In this document: piece after piece, positions 21,180 to 29,306 of the stretch
Position numbering within the stretch: the stretch's first letter is position 1
Layout: each line of letters starts with the position of its first letter
Source: Spirochaetaceae bacterium
GTDB lineage: Bacteria; Spirochaetota; Spirochaetia; DSM-27196; Alkalispirochaetaceae
Assembly (NCBI GenBank): GCA_007695175.1
Contig: REEH01000125.1
Location: forward strand, 1 to 43,527
Length of the DNA stretch: 43,527 bases
Reading direction: 5' to 3'
The notes under the pieces: model-generated
The model's database searches: none
Told to the model about the DNA's origin: nothing
Seen by the model: only the letters and a program-made list of their open reading frames with translations
Made by a program: the position numbers and the translations under genes

Positions 21180-23611
21180 TGCAGCTTCTCCCTCAAACCC
21201 CGCTCCCATCGTTCCCGCGCGTCAGGGATCGGTAGAGTCATCATGCCCTCCACGGAACAGACCTGTTCCTCCCTCGTCTCTCCCAGGCGCCTCGGAAGGG
21301 TATCGTGTTCCCGGCAGCATTCAAGAAATCCCTCTTCCGCATCCGCCGCGACTTCCAGAACGAAACCGGGAGTCTCCTCAAAGAGCTGCACCACCGGCGG
21401 AATATCATCGGGCCCGGGGGGGGAAATGCCGCACCCGGGACCGCGGGGGAAGCTCATCTCACAGAGCGTCACCGCCAGACCACCCTCGGAGATATCATGA
21501 CACGCCCGGATCAGGCCGCGACTCGCCGCCGCACGGATCGCAGCTCCGCCCTTGCGCAGCGTATCGAAATCAACCTCCGGCAGGGGTCCCGGCGGGAGAT
21601 CCTGGGAAGCTGCCTCCCGCAAAATTTCCTCAAAGATACTCCCCCCCCAGCGGCCGGTACGATCACCTACCAGGTACACCGTTGATCCCGGCGCGGTAAA
21701 ACGGGCCGGGAGCGCGGAGCGGTAGTTCTCCAGTCGGCCCACGCAGGCGATCATGGGGCTCGGCGGAATCGAGGCGGAGGAGGACTCGTTGTAGAAAGAA
21801 ACGTTTCCCGCCACCACCGGCAGGGTGAGTTCCCGCGCCGCCTCCGCCACGCCGCGACAGCCCGCGACAAACTGGCCCATCTGGTCGGGCTTCTCCGGGT
21901 TTCCGTAGCAGAGGCAATCGGAAATTGCTATCGGTTCCGCCCCGGAGGCGATCGTATTGGTCCACGTTTCCACCACCGCCTGCACCGCGCCGCGGTATGG
22001 ATCCCGCCGGTTTATGCGAGGGTTCTGGTCGGTGGTGAGGGTTATGCCGGTTTCGCGAATCTCCTCCGGCCAGCGGTGGTCGTTGAAGGGAGCGAGGACG
22101 CCGCTGTCCCCCTCGCCGGCCTCAACGCTGACGCGGCCCTGCACCTGCTTGTCATAGCACTCGTACAGCGCCTCCCGGGAGGCGACGTTCTCGTGTTCCA
22201 GGAGGGAGAGGAGAACCCCGGCGACTCCAGAGGCGGCCCCGGAGGCGTCCGCAGGGGCGCCAACTTCGGCGGCAACCCGGGCGGCCGCCCGGGCGGATTC
22301 GATACGGTCCACCTGGTCACCGGGATCGGCCGGCGGCTCCGTCCAGGACCGGTTGTACAGGAATCCCCGCGTCACCTCCGCCGCGGGAGCATCTACGATA
22401 ACCTCACCCCGGGCGGCGACAATGAAGCGGGGCGACTCGGTGATCCGTCCGATCACGCGCGCCTGCGCGCCCCGGGATACCTCCGGCAGCGCGTACCGCA
22501 CGTTGAAATGGTCCAGGACCAGCTTCGTCAGATCCGGCGGCACGGCCCAGAGGTACCGTTCCTGCGTCTCGGAGCAGAGCACCACGTAGGGCGGTAACGC
22601 CGACGCAGGCGGATCGCCCCCACCCGATGTCGCCTCATCGGTGTGGACCAGGTCCAGATCTATCTCCGCACCGTACCCGCCCGATTCGGCAATCTCCACC
22701 CCGGCGCAGGCGATCCCGCCGGCTCCCAGGTCCTTGCAACCCACCCGGTCGCTCATACCCATCCCGGAGATAATCTCAAAGAGTGCCGTGGACGCCTGAA
22801 GGAGGTGGCGGCCCAGAAAGGCGTTGGGCTCCTGCACCGCCCCCTTGTTCTGCTCCCGCTCTTCCTCCAGAAGCTCAAAGCTGGCGAAGCTCGCTCCCCC
22901 AAAGCCACTGCCGTCGGTAGGCTTGCCCACCAGGATCAGGTTGTACCCCGCCGCCCCCGTCGGCGCGTGGGAATGAAAGATCCGGTCCTCCCGCAGGATT
23001 CCCAGGGAGACCACTGTCACCAGGCAGTTGTCCTGGTAGCCCCGGTCAAACTGGAGCCCTCCCGCCACCGAGGGCACACCGATCGGATTCCCGTAGCCCG
23101 CTATACCGGAGACTGCTCCGTGGTAGATCCACTTGCTCCGGGCCGTCCGGATATCGCCGAACCGGAGATCATCCGCCAGGGCTACTACTTCCGCACCCAT
23201 GCAGCAGATGTCCCGTACATTGCCGCCCACACCGGTGGCGGCTCCCTCGTAGGGTACGATCTGACTGGGATGATTGTGCGACTCGTGGCTGATGACGACG
23301 CAGTAGCCCCTGCCGGCTCCGTCCCGGGCAACGCGGATCACCCCGGCATCCTCTTTCGCACCGAGCACGACGTTTTCACCTTCCGTAATGAACTGCTTCA
23401 GGTGGACGCGGCTGCTCTTGTACGAACAGTGTTCCGATCCCTCGATTCCGAAAAGGATATACTCCGCCAGGGAGGGCGGGCGGTTGAGAATGGAGAACTG
23501 CAGTTGCCGCGCCTCCTCCAGCGTCAGACCGACCGAGTGCCTGCCCAGAAAAGCGAGAATCTCCTCATCCGGGCGATCGGTGAGGTCAAAGGTGTCGGTG
23601 GTAAACCCCAT
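21176..23611 (-). CDS. purL: FGAM synthase, PurL subunit (small type)
   Basis: An 811-residue ATP-dependent synthetase that amidates FGAR using ammonia from PurQ. It lacks the N-terminal PurS-like and C-terminal glutaminase domains of the large enzyme, so it is the small type, somewhat longer than the usual 740 residues because of Gly/Ala/Ser-rich insertions near 345 and 475. Visible motifs are 'SHESHNHPSQIVPYEGAATG' with the catalytic His, 'GGNVRDI', 'GMSDRVGCKDLGAGG', 'AISDCLCYGNPEKP' and 'CHDISEGGLAVTL'. It is the first gene of the purine run, with GAGAGAGGG before the ATG. The matching PurS function is fused to PurQ two genes downstream. Confidence 0.96.
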   Translation of the reverse strand: MGFTTDTFDLTDRPDEEILAFLGRHSVGLTLEEARQLQFSILNRPPSLAEYILFGIEGSEHCSYKSSRVHLKQFITEGENVVLGAKEDAGVIRVARDGAGRGYCVVISHESHNHPSQIVPYEGAATGVGGNVRDICCMGAEVVALADDLRFGDIRTARSKWIYHGAVSGIAGYGNPIGVPSVAGGLQFDRGYQDNCLVTVVSLGILREDRIFHSHAPTGAAGYNLILVGKPTDGSGFGGASFASFELLEEEREQNKGAVQEPNAFLGRHLLQASTALFEIISGMGMSDRVGCKDLGAGGIACAGVEIAESGGYGAEIDLDLVHTDEATSGGGDPPASALPPYVVLCSETQERYLWAVPPDLTKLVLDHFNVRYALPEVSRGAQARVIGRITESPRFIVAARGEVIVDAPAAEVTRGFLYNRSWTEPPADPGDQVDRIESARAAARVAAEVGAPADASGAASGVAGVLLSLLEHENVASREALYECYDKQVQGRVSVEAGEGDSGVLAPFNDHRWPEEIRETGITLTTDQNPRINRRDPYRGAVQAVVETWTNTIASGAEPIAISDCLCYGNPEKPDQMGQFVAGCRGVAEAARELTLPVVAGNVSFYNESSSASIPPSPMIACVGRLENYRSALPARFTAPGSTVYLVGDRTGRWGGSIFEEILREAASQDLPPGPLPEVDFDTLRKGGAAIRAAASRGLIRACHDISEGGLAVTLCEMSFPRGPGCGISPPGPDDIPPVVQLFEETPGFVLEVAADAEEGFLECCREHDTLPRRLGETREEQVCSVEGMMTLPIPDARERWERGLREKLQ

Positions 23612-23725
23612 GAGCCCTCTCTCACGGTACGAAACACAAGCCGTGCCGAAACCGGTCCGGCACCGCGCTCTTCCGGTAACGAAAGGATACTATTACCGGA
23701 AAAGAGGGGAGATTACAACAGGCGG
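23612..23725 (-). promoter_or_regulatory. purL leader region with two inverted repeats
   Basis: The 114 bases between mtnA and purL hold TTCCGGTAA (23671-23679) with its exact complement TTACCGGAA (23693-23701), and closer to purL GTGCCG/CGGCAC arms around 23654-23673. The first stem is not followed by a T run, so it is more likely an operator or leader structure than a terminator, though mtnA read-through control is possible. I see no match to the purine or ZTP riboswitch cores. Confidence 0.4.
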
Positions 23726-24772
23726 TTACGGGCCGAAGACGCGCCGCAGGTTTTCCCCGTAGGGCTCGTGGATCATCCCCCGGTCCGTAATTATTCCCGT
23801 CACCAGGCTGTGGGGCGTTACATCGAAGGCGGGGTTGCGCACCTTGATTCCCTCCGGGGCGGTGCGTCGTGCCCCGAAGTGGGTCACCTCCTCTTCATCA
23901 CGCTCCTCGATCACGATATCCGCGCCGCGGGGTGTCGCGAGATCGACCGTGGAGGAAGGACAGGCCACGTAGAAGGGGATTTCGTAGTACCGGGCAAGGA
24001 TTGCCACTCCCAGCGTGCCGATCTTGTTGGCCACGTCACCGTTGGCGGCGACGCGATCCGTGCCGACGATGACCATCTGTACCAGACCTTCCTGCATCAT
24101 GGAAGCGGCCATGTTGTCCGTGATCGTCCACACATCGATACCCGCCTGCTGGAGCTCCCACGCGGTGAGACGGGATCCCTGCAGGAGCGGTCTGCTCTCG
24201 TCGGAATAGACGCGGAAGGGGATTCCCCGCTCGTGGGCCAGATACAGGGGGGCCGTGGCGGTACCGTACTCCGAGGTGGCCAGACGCCCCGCGTTGCAGT
24301 GCGTGAGAATACCGATCCCCTCGGTTACAAGGGGCAGGCCCACCTCCCCGATTCTCCGGCACAGCTCGATATCCTCCGCGTGTATCTCCTCGGCGGCCGT
24401 ACGTATCACCTGAAGCAGTTCCGTCCCCGTGGCAGCCCTGCTCTCTCCGGCCTTGCGCAGGACCCGCCGGAGCGCCCATCCCAGATTGACCGCGGTGGGG
24501 CGGGACGAATCGAGATACGTCGCGTGGCGCCCCAGTTCCTCCAGGAAGAGATCCCGTGGCAGATCGCCTTTTTCCCGCATCGCCACAACGAGGCCGTACG
24601 CACCGGCTACACCGATAGCGGGCGCTCCCCGCACCTTCAGCATCCGGATCGATTCCCGGACCTGCTCCACCGTACGCTGTTCCTCCAGCAACACTTCCCC
24701 GGGAAGGCGTGTCTGGTCCAGAAGAACCAGCGACTCACCATCCCACGTGATACTGCGCACCCTTTCATCCAT
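23726..24772 (-). CDS. mtnA: S-methyl-5-thioribose-1-phosphate isomerase
   Basis: A 348-residue enzyme of the methionine salvage pathway, converting methylthioribose-1-phosphate to the ribulose form. Family motifs are 'LKVRGAPAIGVAGAYG', the catalytic Cys in 'ILTHCNAGRLATSEYGTA' and the catalytic Asp in 'VIVGTDRVAANGDVANKIGT', followed by 'PFYVACPSSTVD'. The ATG at 24772 is preferred, with GGAGG upstream. Twenty-one further in-frame codons upstream do not look like the family. No other methionine-salvage gene is in the window. It is related to eIF2B-like proteins, but the active-site residues support the isomerase call. Confidence 0.93.
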   Translation of the reverse strand: MDERVRSITWDGESLVLLDQTRLPGEVLLEEQRTVEQVRESIRMLKVRGAPAIGVAGAYGLVVAMREKGDLPRDLFLEELGRHATYLDSSRPTAVNLGWALRRVLRKAGESRAATGTELLQVIRTAAEEIHAEDIELCRRIGEVGLPLVTEGIGILTHCNAGRLATSEYGTATAPLYLAHERGIPFRVYSDESRPLLQGSRLTAWELQQAGIDVWTITDNMAASMMQEGLVQMVIVGTDRVAANGDVANKIGTLGVAILARYYEIPFYVACPSSTVDLATPRGADIVIEERDEEEVTHFGARRTAPEGIKVRNPAFDVTPHSLVTGIITDRGMIHEPYGENLRRVFGP

Positions 24773-24848
24773 TCCTGAGCCTCCGTTCCGGACGAATCCT
24801 AGAAAGTGTTCACCGGCGGTGTCAACACCTTTCAATACGGGGGAATGA

Positions 24849-24857
24849 TGGTATTAT
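24849..24857 (+). promoter_or_regulatory. Extended -10 element just before the PilZ gene
   Basis: TGG-TATTAT (24849-24857) is an extended -10 motif ending 8 bases before the ATG at 24866, so transcription would start 1-2 bases before the start codon. GGGAGGG directly abuts the ATG with no spacing and would be a poor ribosome site. Confidence 0.45.
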
Positions 24858-24865
24858 AGGGAGGG

Positions 24866-25846
24866 ATGGAACAATACGCCCTTGCCGGTCTCGCGTCGGG
24901 CTTCTCCACCTCTCTGTTGGAGATCGTCGTTTTCTTTCTCATCGTGCTCGTTGCACTCGTTCTCTGGATCGGAGTTTCCCTGCATCGGGCACGGCTGGAG
25001 AAACGGAACCGGGACAGCCAGGCGGAGGCATACTACCGGCAACTGCTTGAATCCCGTGGCCTCAGTGAATCGGAGAAAGAACTGGTTCACTCCATGGCGG
25101 AGTACATCCGCAACCCCCGGGAGCGCTACCTGATCCTTCAGGACCAGCGCATGTTCAACCAGGTCGCCACAACAATTCTCGAGAACGACTCCTCCTTGTC
25201 GCGGGCCAGCATTTCCGCGTTAAGGATGAGTCTCGGCTTTACCGGTGCTCCCACGGGCCAGGGTCCGCACGCAACGGCGGAGCTTCCGTCGGGAGCGATA
25301 GTCCAGCTCCAGCGAGGATCCCACGAAGCAGTCCGGGCAACCGTGCATCGCCACGAAAAATCCTCCTTCAGGGTGAAGCTTGATCCAGGTGATCACCGTT
25401 TCCTGGCGGGCCAGCCGGTACGCATCTCCTTCCGGAACGAAGCGGGGATCTTCTATTTTCATTCGACGGTTTTTGGCCAGACCGGGGAGGAGCTTGAACT
25501 GAGCCATTCCGAGGGTGGCAGCCGCCTCCAGCGGCGGCAGCACTTTCGCAGGACCTTCCTCCTGCCGGTGACCGTCTCGCCCCGGCATGACCCGGAAGGG
25601 TCGATCAAGTCGGAGTTTCGCGAACTCGGGGGAAACGGTGCCACCGTTCTCAACCCGGAACGTCGATTCACGGCGGAGGAGGAGGTGGAGCTTACCTTTG
25701 ATCCCGAAGGGAACGGTGAGAACACGATCTCCCTTATGGGCACCATCGCCCGGACATCCGAGGAAGACTCGCTCCTGCACATCCGTTTCTTTTACATGCC
25801 CGAGTCGGAGCGCGACCGGATCTATCGTCTTCTCTTCAACCCGTAA
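24866..25846 (+). CDS. Membrane-anchored PilZ-domain protein, flagellar-brake-like
   Basis: A 326-residue protein. One transmembrane helix lies at about residues 16-38, then a basic helix 'HRARLEKRNRD', a helical middle region, a YcgR-N-like beta region (about 135-215) and a C-terminal PilZ domain (about 220-325). The first cyclic-di-GMP motif RxxxR is present (Arg224-Arg228 in 'RRQHFRR'). The second, normally [D/N]xSxxG, reads 'ELGGNG' at 253-258, so acidic-for-acidic at position one but Gly in place of Ser. Binding may be weak or altered. PilZ proteins of this layout tune flagellar motility in spirochaetes and other bacteria, which is inference here. It is transcribed alone, divergent from mtnA. 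Confidence 0.82.
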   Translation: MEQYALAGLASGFSTSLLEIVVFFLIVLVALVLWIGVSLHRARLEKRNRDSQAEAYYRQLLESRGLSESEKELVHSMAEYIRNPRERYLILQDQRMFNQVATTILENDSSLSRASISALRMSLGFTGAPTGQGPHATAELPSGAIVQLQRGSHEAVRATVHRHEKSSFRVKLDPGDHRFLAGQPVRISFRNEAGIFYFHSTVFGQTGEELELSHSEGGSRLQRRQHFRRTFLLPVTVSPRHDPEGSIKSEFRELGGNGATVLNPERRFTAEEEVELTFDPEGNGENTISLMGTIARTSEEDSLLHIRFFYMPESERDRIYRLLFNP

Positions 25847-25861
25847 TAGTCTTCAACCCGT
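25833..25861. repeat. Short direct duplication at the end of the PilZ gene
   Basis: TCTTCAACCCGT occurs at 25833-25844 and again at 25850-25861, the first copy coding the last residues and the second lying after the TAA. A recent 17-base tandem duplication is the simplest cause. Confidence 0.75.
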
Positions 25862-25937
25862 GAGTGATCGGGCCGCGGACTTCTTTCCCTGCTGTACGAT
25901 GAATGTGGCGGATCCCCAGAGGGTTCGGGCGTATCAC

Positions 25938-25960
25938 CGCCCCGCGCGAGCCGCGGGGCG
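25938..25960. terminator. Strong GC hairpin between convergent genes
   Basis: CGCCCCGCG (25938-25946) pairs perfectly with CGCGGGGCG (25952-25960) around a 5-base loop. It stands between the PilZ gene and tctA, which converge, and could serve both. No T tract follows on either side, so it is not a classical intrinsic terminator. The rest of the 187-base gap holds nothing I recognise. Confidence 0.5.
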
Positions 25961-26033
25961 ATGACAGCGGAACGTGCCTGGCGGGAGCATCATTCACAGG
26001 CACACAATACTGCTTGAGGACAATACAAGGCTC

Positions 26034-27524
26034 CTACCTGTCCTGCAGCTTTTTCTCCTGCATGCGCTTTTTCACGATCGGTGCAGCTACCGCGGCAATC
26101 GCAACGGCCAGCATGATCAGGGTCAGTGGTCGTTTGTAGAAGCTTTCGATACCGCCAATAATCAGGGCCTGCCGGAAGCTCAATTCCGCGAGGCTTCCCA
26201 GCACAATCCCCAGCACAACCGGTGCAGGCGGGTAATCGTAGCGCCTGAACACCCAACCTATAACTCCAAAGACCACACACACCACTACGGAGTACATGGA
26301 CGAGGTGACGGCAAAGCTTCCGACTATGGCGAAGGTAAAAATGAGAGGATAGAGCAAGGTCTTTTTCAGGTCCGTAACCCGGACGAACAGATTGGCCCCC
26401 AGAAGGCCCACCACCAGGATGAAGACGTTGGCCATAAACATGGAGGCAAACATGCCGTACACCAGCTCCGGCTCCTCCACGAACATCTCGGGGCCCGGGT
26501 TCAGCCCATGTACCAGCAGTGAACCCAGCAACACAGCGGCGGTTGCACTTCCGGGAATGCCCAGGGCCAGCAGGGGAACAAGCGCACCGCCGGCGGAGGC
26601 GCTGTTCGACGATTCCGCGGCGGCGACGCCTTCCGCTGAACCCTTACCAAACTCCTCGGGGTGCTTGCTGAAGCGCTTTTCCACATCGTAGGAAATAAAC
26701 GCAGCAATGGTACCTCCTGCACCGGGGAATATCCCGATGATGGTACCCAACACGCCGGAGCGCACTATGTTCTTCCAAACCGTAAGATAGTAGCTCAGCT
26801 TGGGCAGCTTGTAGGCCAACTTATCGAATTTTTCGCCCTTGGCGTAGTGTTCAATATTGTAGAAGAGCTCACCCAGGGCAAATAGCCCGATGATCGCGGG
26901 TATCAGGGAAAGGCCATCGAGCAGCCGCATATCTCCGAAGGTAAAACGCCGCGTACCGGCTATGGGGTCCATTCCGATGGTGTTCAAGAGCAAACCGAAC
27001 ACCACCGCTACCAGCGCCTTCTGCCAGTTTTTCCCGCCCATGGTAGCTACCGTGGTCAGACCAAGTATGGTCAGGGCAAAGTACTCGGAAGGCCAGAATT
27101 GCAGGGCTACCCGCGCCAGGGGCTGGGCAAATGCTATGAGTACTACCGTTCCGATGATACCGCCAATCACGGAGGCATACAGCGAAACTCCCATGGCTTC
27201 ACCGACACGCCCGGTTTTGGTCATGGGGTAGCCGTCAAAGGCGGTTACCGCCGCAGACGGGGTTCCGGGAGTGTTGATCAGAACTGCCGAGACGGAGCCA
27301 CCGTAGTTGGCCCCCTTGTAGGCACCCAGCAGCAGCACCATGCCCAATACGGGCTGCAGAGTGAACGTCATGGGGAGCAGCAGCGCCACCGCCATGGAGG
27401 GTGATATGCCGGGAATGGCACCGAAGGTGACACCGGCAAAAACGCCCAGCAGACACAAAAGAATGGCCATGGGCGTAAACATGATGCCGAAGCCGCCGCC
27501 CAGGTTTACAAGAATATCCATCAT
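26034..27524 (-). CDS. tctA: Tripartite tricarboxylate transporter, large permease TctA
   Basis: A 496-residue, strongly hydrophobic protein with about twelve predicted membrane segments. The family signature is clear: 'GAIPGISPSMAVALLLPMTF' near the N-terminus, then 'GAYKGANYGGSVSAVLINTPG' and, in the second half, 'GIFPGAGGTIAAFISYDVEKR'. TctA is the main channel of a secondary transporter powered by ion gradients, working with TctB and the periplasmic receptor TctC. Substrates range from citrate to terephthalate and other carboxylates and cannot be told here. It is the last gene of tctC-tctB-tctA, 15 bases after tctB. Confidence 0.95.
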   Translation of the reverse strand: MMDILVNLGGGFGIMFTPMAILLCLLGVFAGVTFGAIPGISPSMAVALLLPMTFTLQPVLGMVLLLGAYKGANYGGSVSAVLINTPGTPSAAVTAFDGYPMTKTGRVGEAMGVSLYASVIGGIIGTVVLIAFAQPLARVALQFWPSEYFALTILGLTTVATMGGKNWQKALVAVVFGLLLNTIGMDPIAGTRRFTFGDMRLLDGLSLIPAIIGLFALGELFYNIEHYAKGEKFDKLAYKLPKLSYYLTVWKNIVRSGVLGTIIGIFPGAGGTIAAFISYDVEKRFSKHPEEFGKGSAEGVAAAESSNSASAGGALVPLLALGIPGSATAAVLLGSLLVHGLNPGPEMFVEEPELVYGMFASMFMANVFILVVGLLGANLFVRVTDLKKTLLYPLIFTFAIVGSFAVTSSMYSVVVCVVFGVIGWVFRRYDYPPAPVVLGIVLGSLAELSFRQALIIGGIESFYKRPLTLIMLAVAIAAVAAPIVKKRMQEKKLQDR

Positions 27525-27539
27525 GATGTTAAACCCCTC

Positions 27540-28145
27540 TTATCCCAGCAACCCGGCAAAGAGCATGCCGACGGGCAATCGTACGTACAGCAGCCGGGCA
27601 AAAAAGAAGTAGGAAAATATCACCCAGCAAACAGGCACGGCGACCAGTTCAATCTTATTGCGCGAATCCAGCACCCACATGATCACAACGAGAAAAATCG
27701 CTGAACTGAGGTAATAGCCGATGTACCGAAATGCAAAAAGGCTTAACACCAGCGCACCCATTACAATGCCCACGCGCCGCAGGCTCCCCCGTTTTCTGTC
27801 AGGCACTTCCTCGCCTTTGAGCATGGGAATAAAGGCAAGAAGCGTAACCGGAATGAGTACATAGAACCAGAAACGCGGGACTGTGGCTCCAGTGGTTGCG
27901 ACCCCCGAAAAACGGGGCACAGGGAACGAAAAGGTGATGATGTAGAAGAGCAGGCCGATCCAGAGAATGGCGACAAGCACCAGAATCTGTCCCGTATAGG
28001 GACGCAGTTTCCTGAACGGCCTGATCAACAGCCAACCCAATGCGAGTATGATACCCAAAAAGAGCAGCTGCATGAGCAACCCCTGCCCCGCAAAAAACCT
28101 GCTTATCTGTGCCAATTGCGAACCCTCCCTCATAGGATGCTGCAT
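27540..28145 (-). CDS. tctB: Tripartite tricarboxylate transporter, small permease TctB
   Basis: A protein of up to 201 residues with four to five hydrophobic segments ('LLMQLLFLGIILALGWLLI', 'LVLVAILWIGLLFYIITF', 'FWFYVLIPVTLLAFIPM', 'IVMGALVLSLFAF', 'SAIFLVVIMWVL') and little conserved sequence, as is usual for TctB. The call rests on topology and on its place between tctC and tctA. The start is uncertain: ATGs at 28145 and 28133 are possible, and GGGAGGG stands just before a TTG at codon 11, which may be the real start. Confidence 0.85.
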   Translation of the reverse strand: MQHPMREGSQLAQISRFFAGQGLLMQLLFLGIILALGWLLIRPFRKLRPYTGQILVLVAILWIGLLFYIITFSFPVPRFSGVATTGATVPRFWFYVLIPVTLLAFIPMLKGEEVPDRKRGSLRRVGIVMGALVLSLFAFRYIGYYLSSAIFLVVIMWVLDSRNKIELVAVPVCWVIFSYFFFARLLYVRLPVGMLFAGLLG

Positions 28146-28217
28146 AGGATGAGGGACAAGCTTTCCGATCCGTTTCGGATGCCCGTCCCTCGTCTGCTCG
28201 GCAGATGTAAATATTAC

Positions 28218-28241
28218 CCCTGTTGTGTTTCCACAACAGGG
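28218..28241 (-). other. Intercistronic hairpin between tctC and tctB
   Basis: A perfect 10-bp stem (CCCTGTTGTG / CACAACAGGG) closes a 4-base loop that reads GAAA on the transcribed strand, a GNRA tetraloop. There is no T run after it. A stable element in this place commonly protects the upstream binding-protein message from 3' decay and raises its level relative to the permeases. Confidence 0.7.
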
Positions 28242-28254
28242 AGAATGAAAAACC

Positions 28255-29241
28255 TTACAGGTCCAGCTCGTTCAACCAGTATTCCGTGACTTCCACGGTC
28301 CTGTCGACAATCGCCCGGAAGTCATCCCCGAATACCGCCCTGGGAGCTATTGCGTTGTCAGCGTTGAATTGCTGCCACCGGGGGTGTTGGTCGATTTTCA
28401 GAAGAAGATCTTCCATCCACGCAATCATGCCGGCGGGGGTGCCTTGACGTACGGCAAAACCACGCCAGATGTGCTCGTCGTTCAACTCGGGGTAGCCCAG
28501 TTCTTCAAACGTGGGAGAATCTTCAAAGCCGGGCATGCGCTCGGGAGAGGCGATTGCCGCTACCCACAGATCCCGGCCCTTCGCGTTGAAGGGGTTGCCC
28601 ATCTGCACATCAGCTGAACCACCCAGTACTGCCGCTGCAGCCAGGGGGCCGGATACAAACGGTACGGCGGTGCCCTCAACGCCGGTGGCCTGCCATATCT
28701 GCAGAGCTTCGAAGTGCTTGTTCGCACCCAGCACGGGCACTGCCCATGTCTGCCTGCCCTGCATCTGCTTTGCCTGCTCGATAATGCCATTGAAGTCCAT
28801 GCCTGCATCGCGGTCACTCTTTCGAATGATTACCGCCGCGGGGTCTTTCTGGAACTTCGCAAGCCAGTGATATCCATCGATGTATACACTTCGATCGAAG
28901 TCGTTGGAGACCACGTTATTGACGTTTGACATTGCCATGGCAAAAATGGTGTAGCCATCGGCAGGACGTGCAAGCACTGCATTTGAGGCGTTCATGGTAG
29001 CACCGCCGGTGACGTTTTCCACCACGAACGTGGCATCCGTAAACTCGCGGGCGATATCAACCATGAGGCGGACGGCAACATCCGTACCACCACCGGAACC
29101 CACATGGGTGATAATGGTGATCGGCCGGGTGGGCTCCCAGGGTCCGGTATCGGCCGCGGGTGCCGGCTGCTCCGCCTGACCGGCGGCGAAAACGCCAAAG
29201 GTCAATGAGACAAAAAGCAGAAAAACCAGTGCTCTTTTCAT
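28255..29241 (-). CDS. tctC: Tripartite tricarboxylate transporter, periplasmic receptor TctC
   Basis: A 328-residue Bug-type receptor. The signal peptide 'MKRALVFLLFVSLTFGVFA' ends at AAGQAEQ, with no lipobox. The first beta-alpha motif 'RPITIITHVGSGGGTDVAVRLM' is the carboxylate-binding loop of the family. Further along are 'FVVENVTGGATMNASNAVL' and 'GADV/GSADVQMGNP'. AAGGAG precedes the ATG at 29241, and the frame upstream of it is not coding. The ligand is unknown, probably a carboxylate. It is followed by a stem-loop and then tctB and tctA. An unknown gene ends 65 bases upstream on the same strand. Confidence 0.94.
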   Translation of the reverse strand: MKRALVFLLFVSLTFGVFAAGQAEQPAPAADTGPWEPTRPITIITHVGSGGGTDVAVRLMVDIAREFTDATFVVENVTGGATMNASNAVLARPADGYTIFAMAMSNVNNVVSNDFDRSVYIDGYHWLAKFQKDPAAVIIRKSDRDAGMDFNGIIEQAKQMQGRQTWAVPVLGANKHFEALQIWQATGVEGTAVPFVSGPLAAAAVLGGSADVQMGNPFNAKGRDLWVAAIASPERMPGFEDSPTFEELGYPELNDEHIWRGFAVRQGTPAGMIAWMEDLLLKIDQHPRWQQFNADNAIAPRAVFGDDFRAIVDRTVEVTEYWLNELDL

Positions 29242-29306
29242 AAAATAACTCCTTATAGTCTGGTACGAAATAAATAACCACGCTTCTACAAGCGGCGGTA
29301 TGTGTC

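Noticed and set aside
23612-23725. Purine or ZTP riboswitch ahead of purL
   Set aside because: The conserved cores of those riboswitches are absent. Only simple dyads are present.
22643-24778. Very long open frame antisense to purL and mtnA
   Set aside because: The GC-rich codon pattern of the true genes leaves long stop-free antisense frames. The product resembles no protein, is rich in Arg/His/Gly/Pro, and the minus-strand genes match known families throughout. The same holds for the antisense frame at 34566-35942 over codB.
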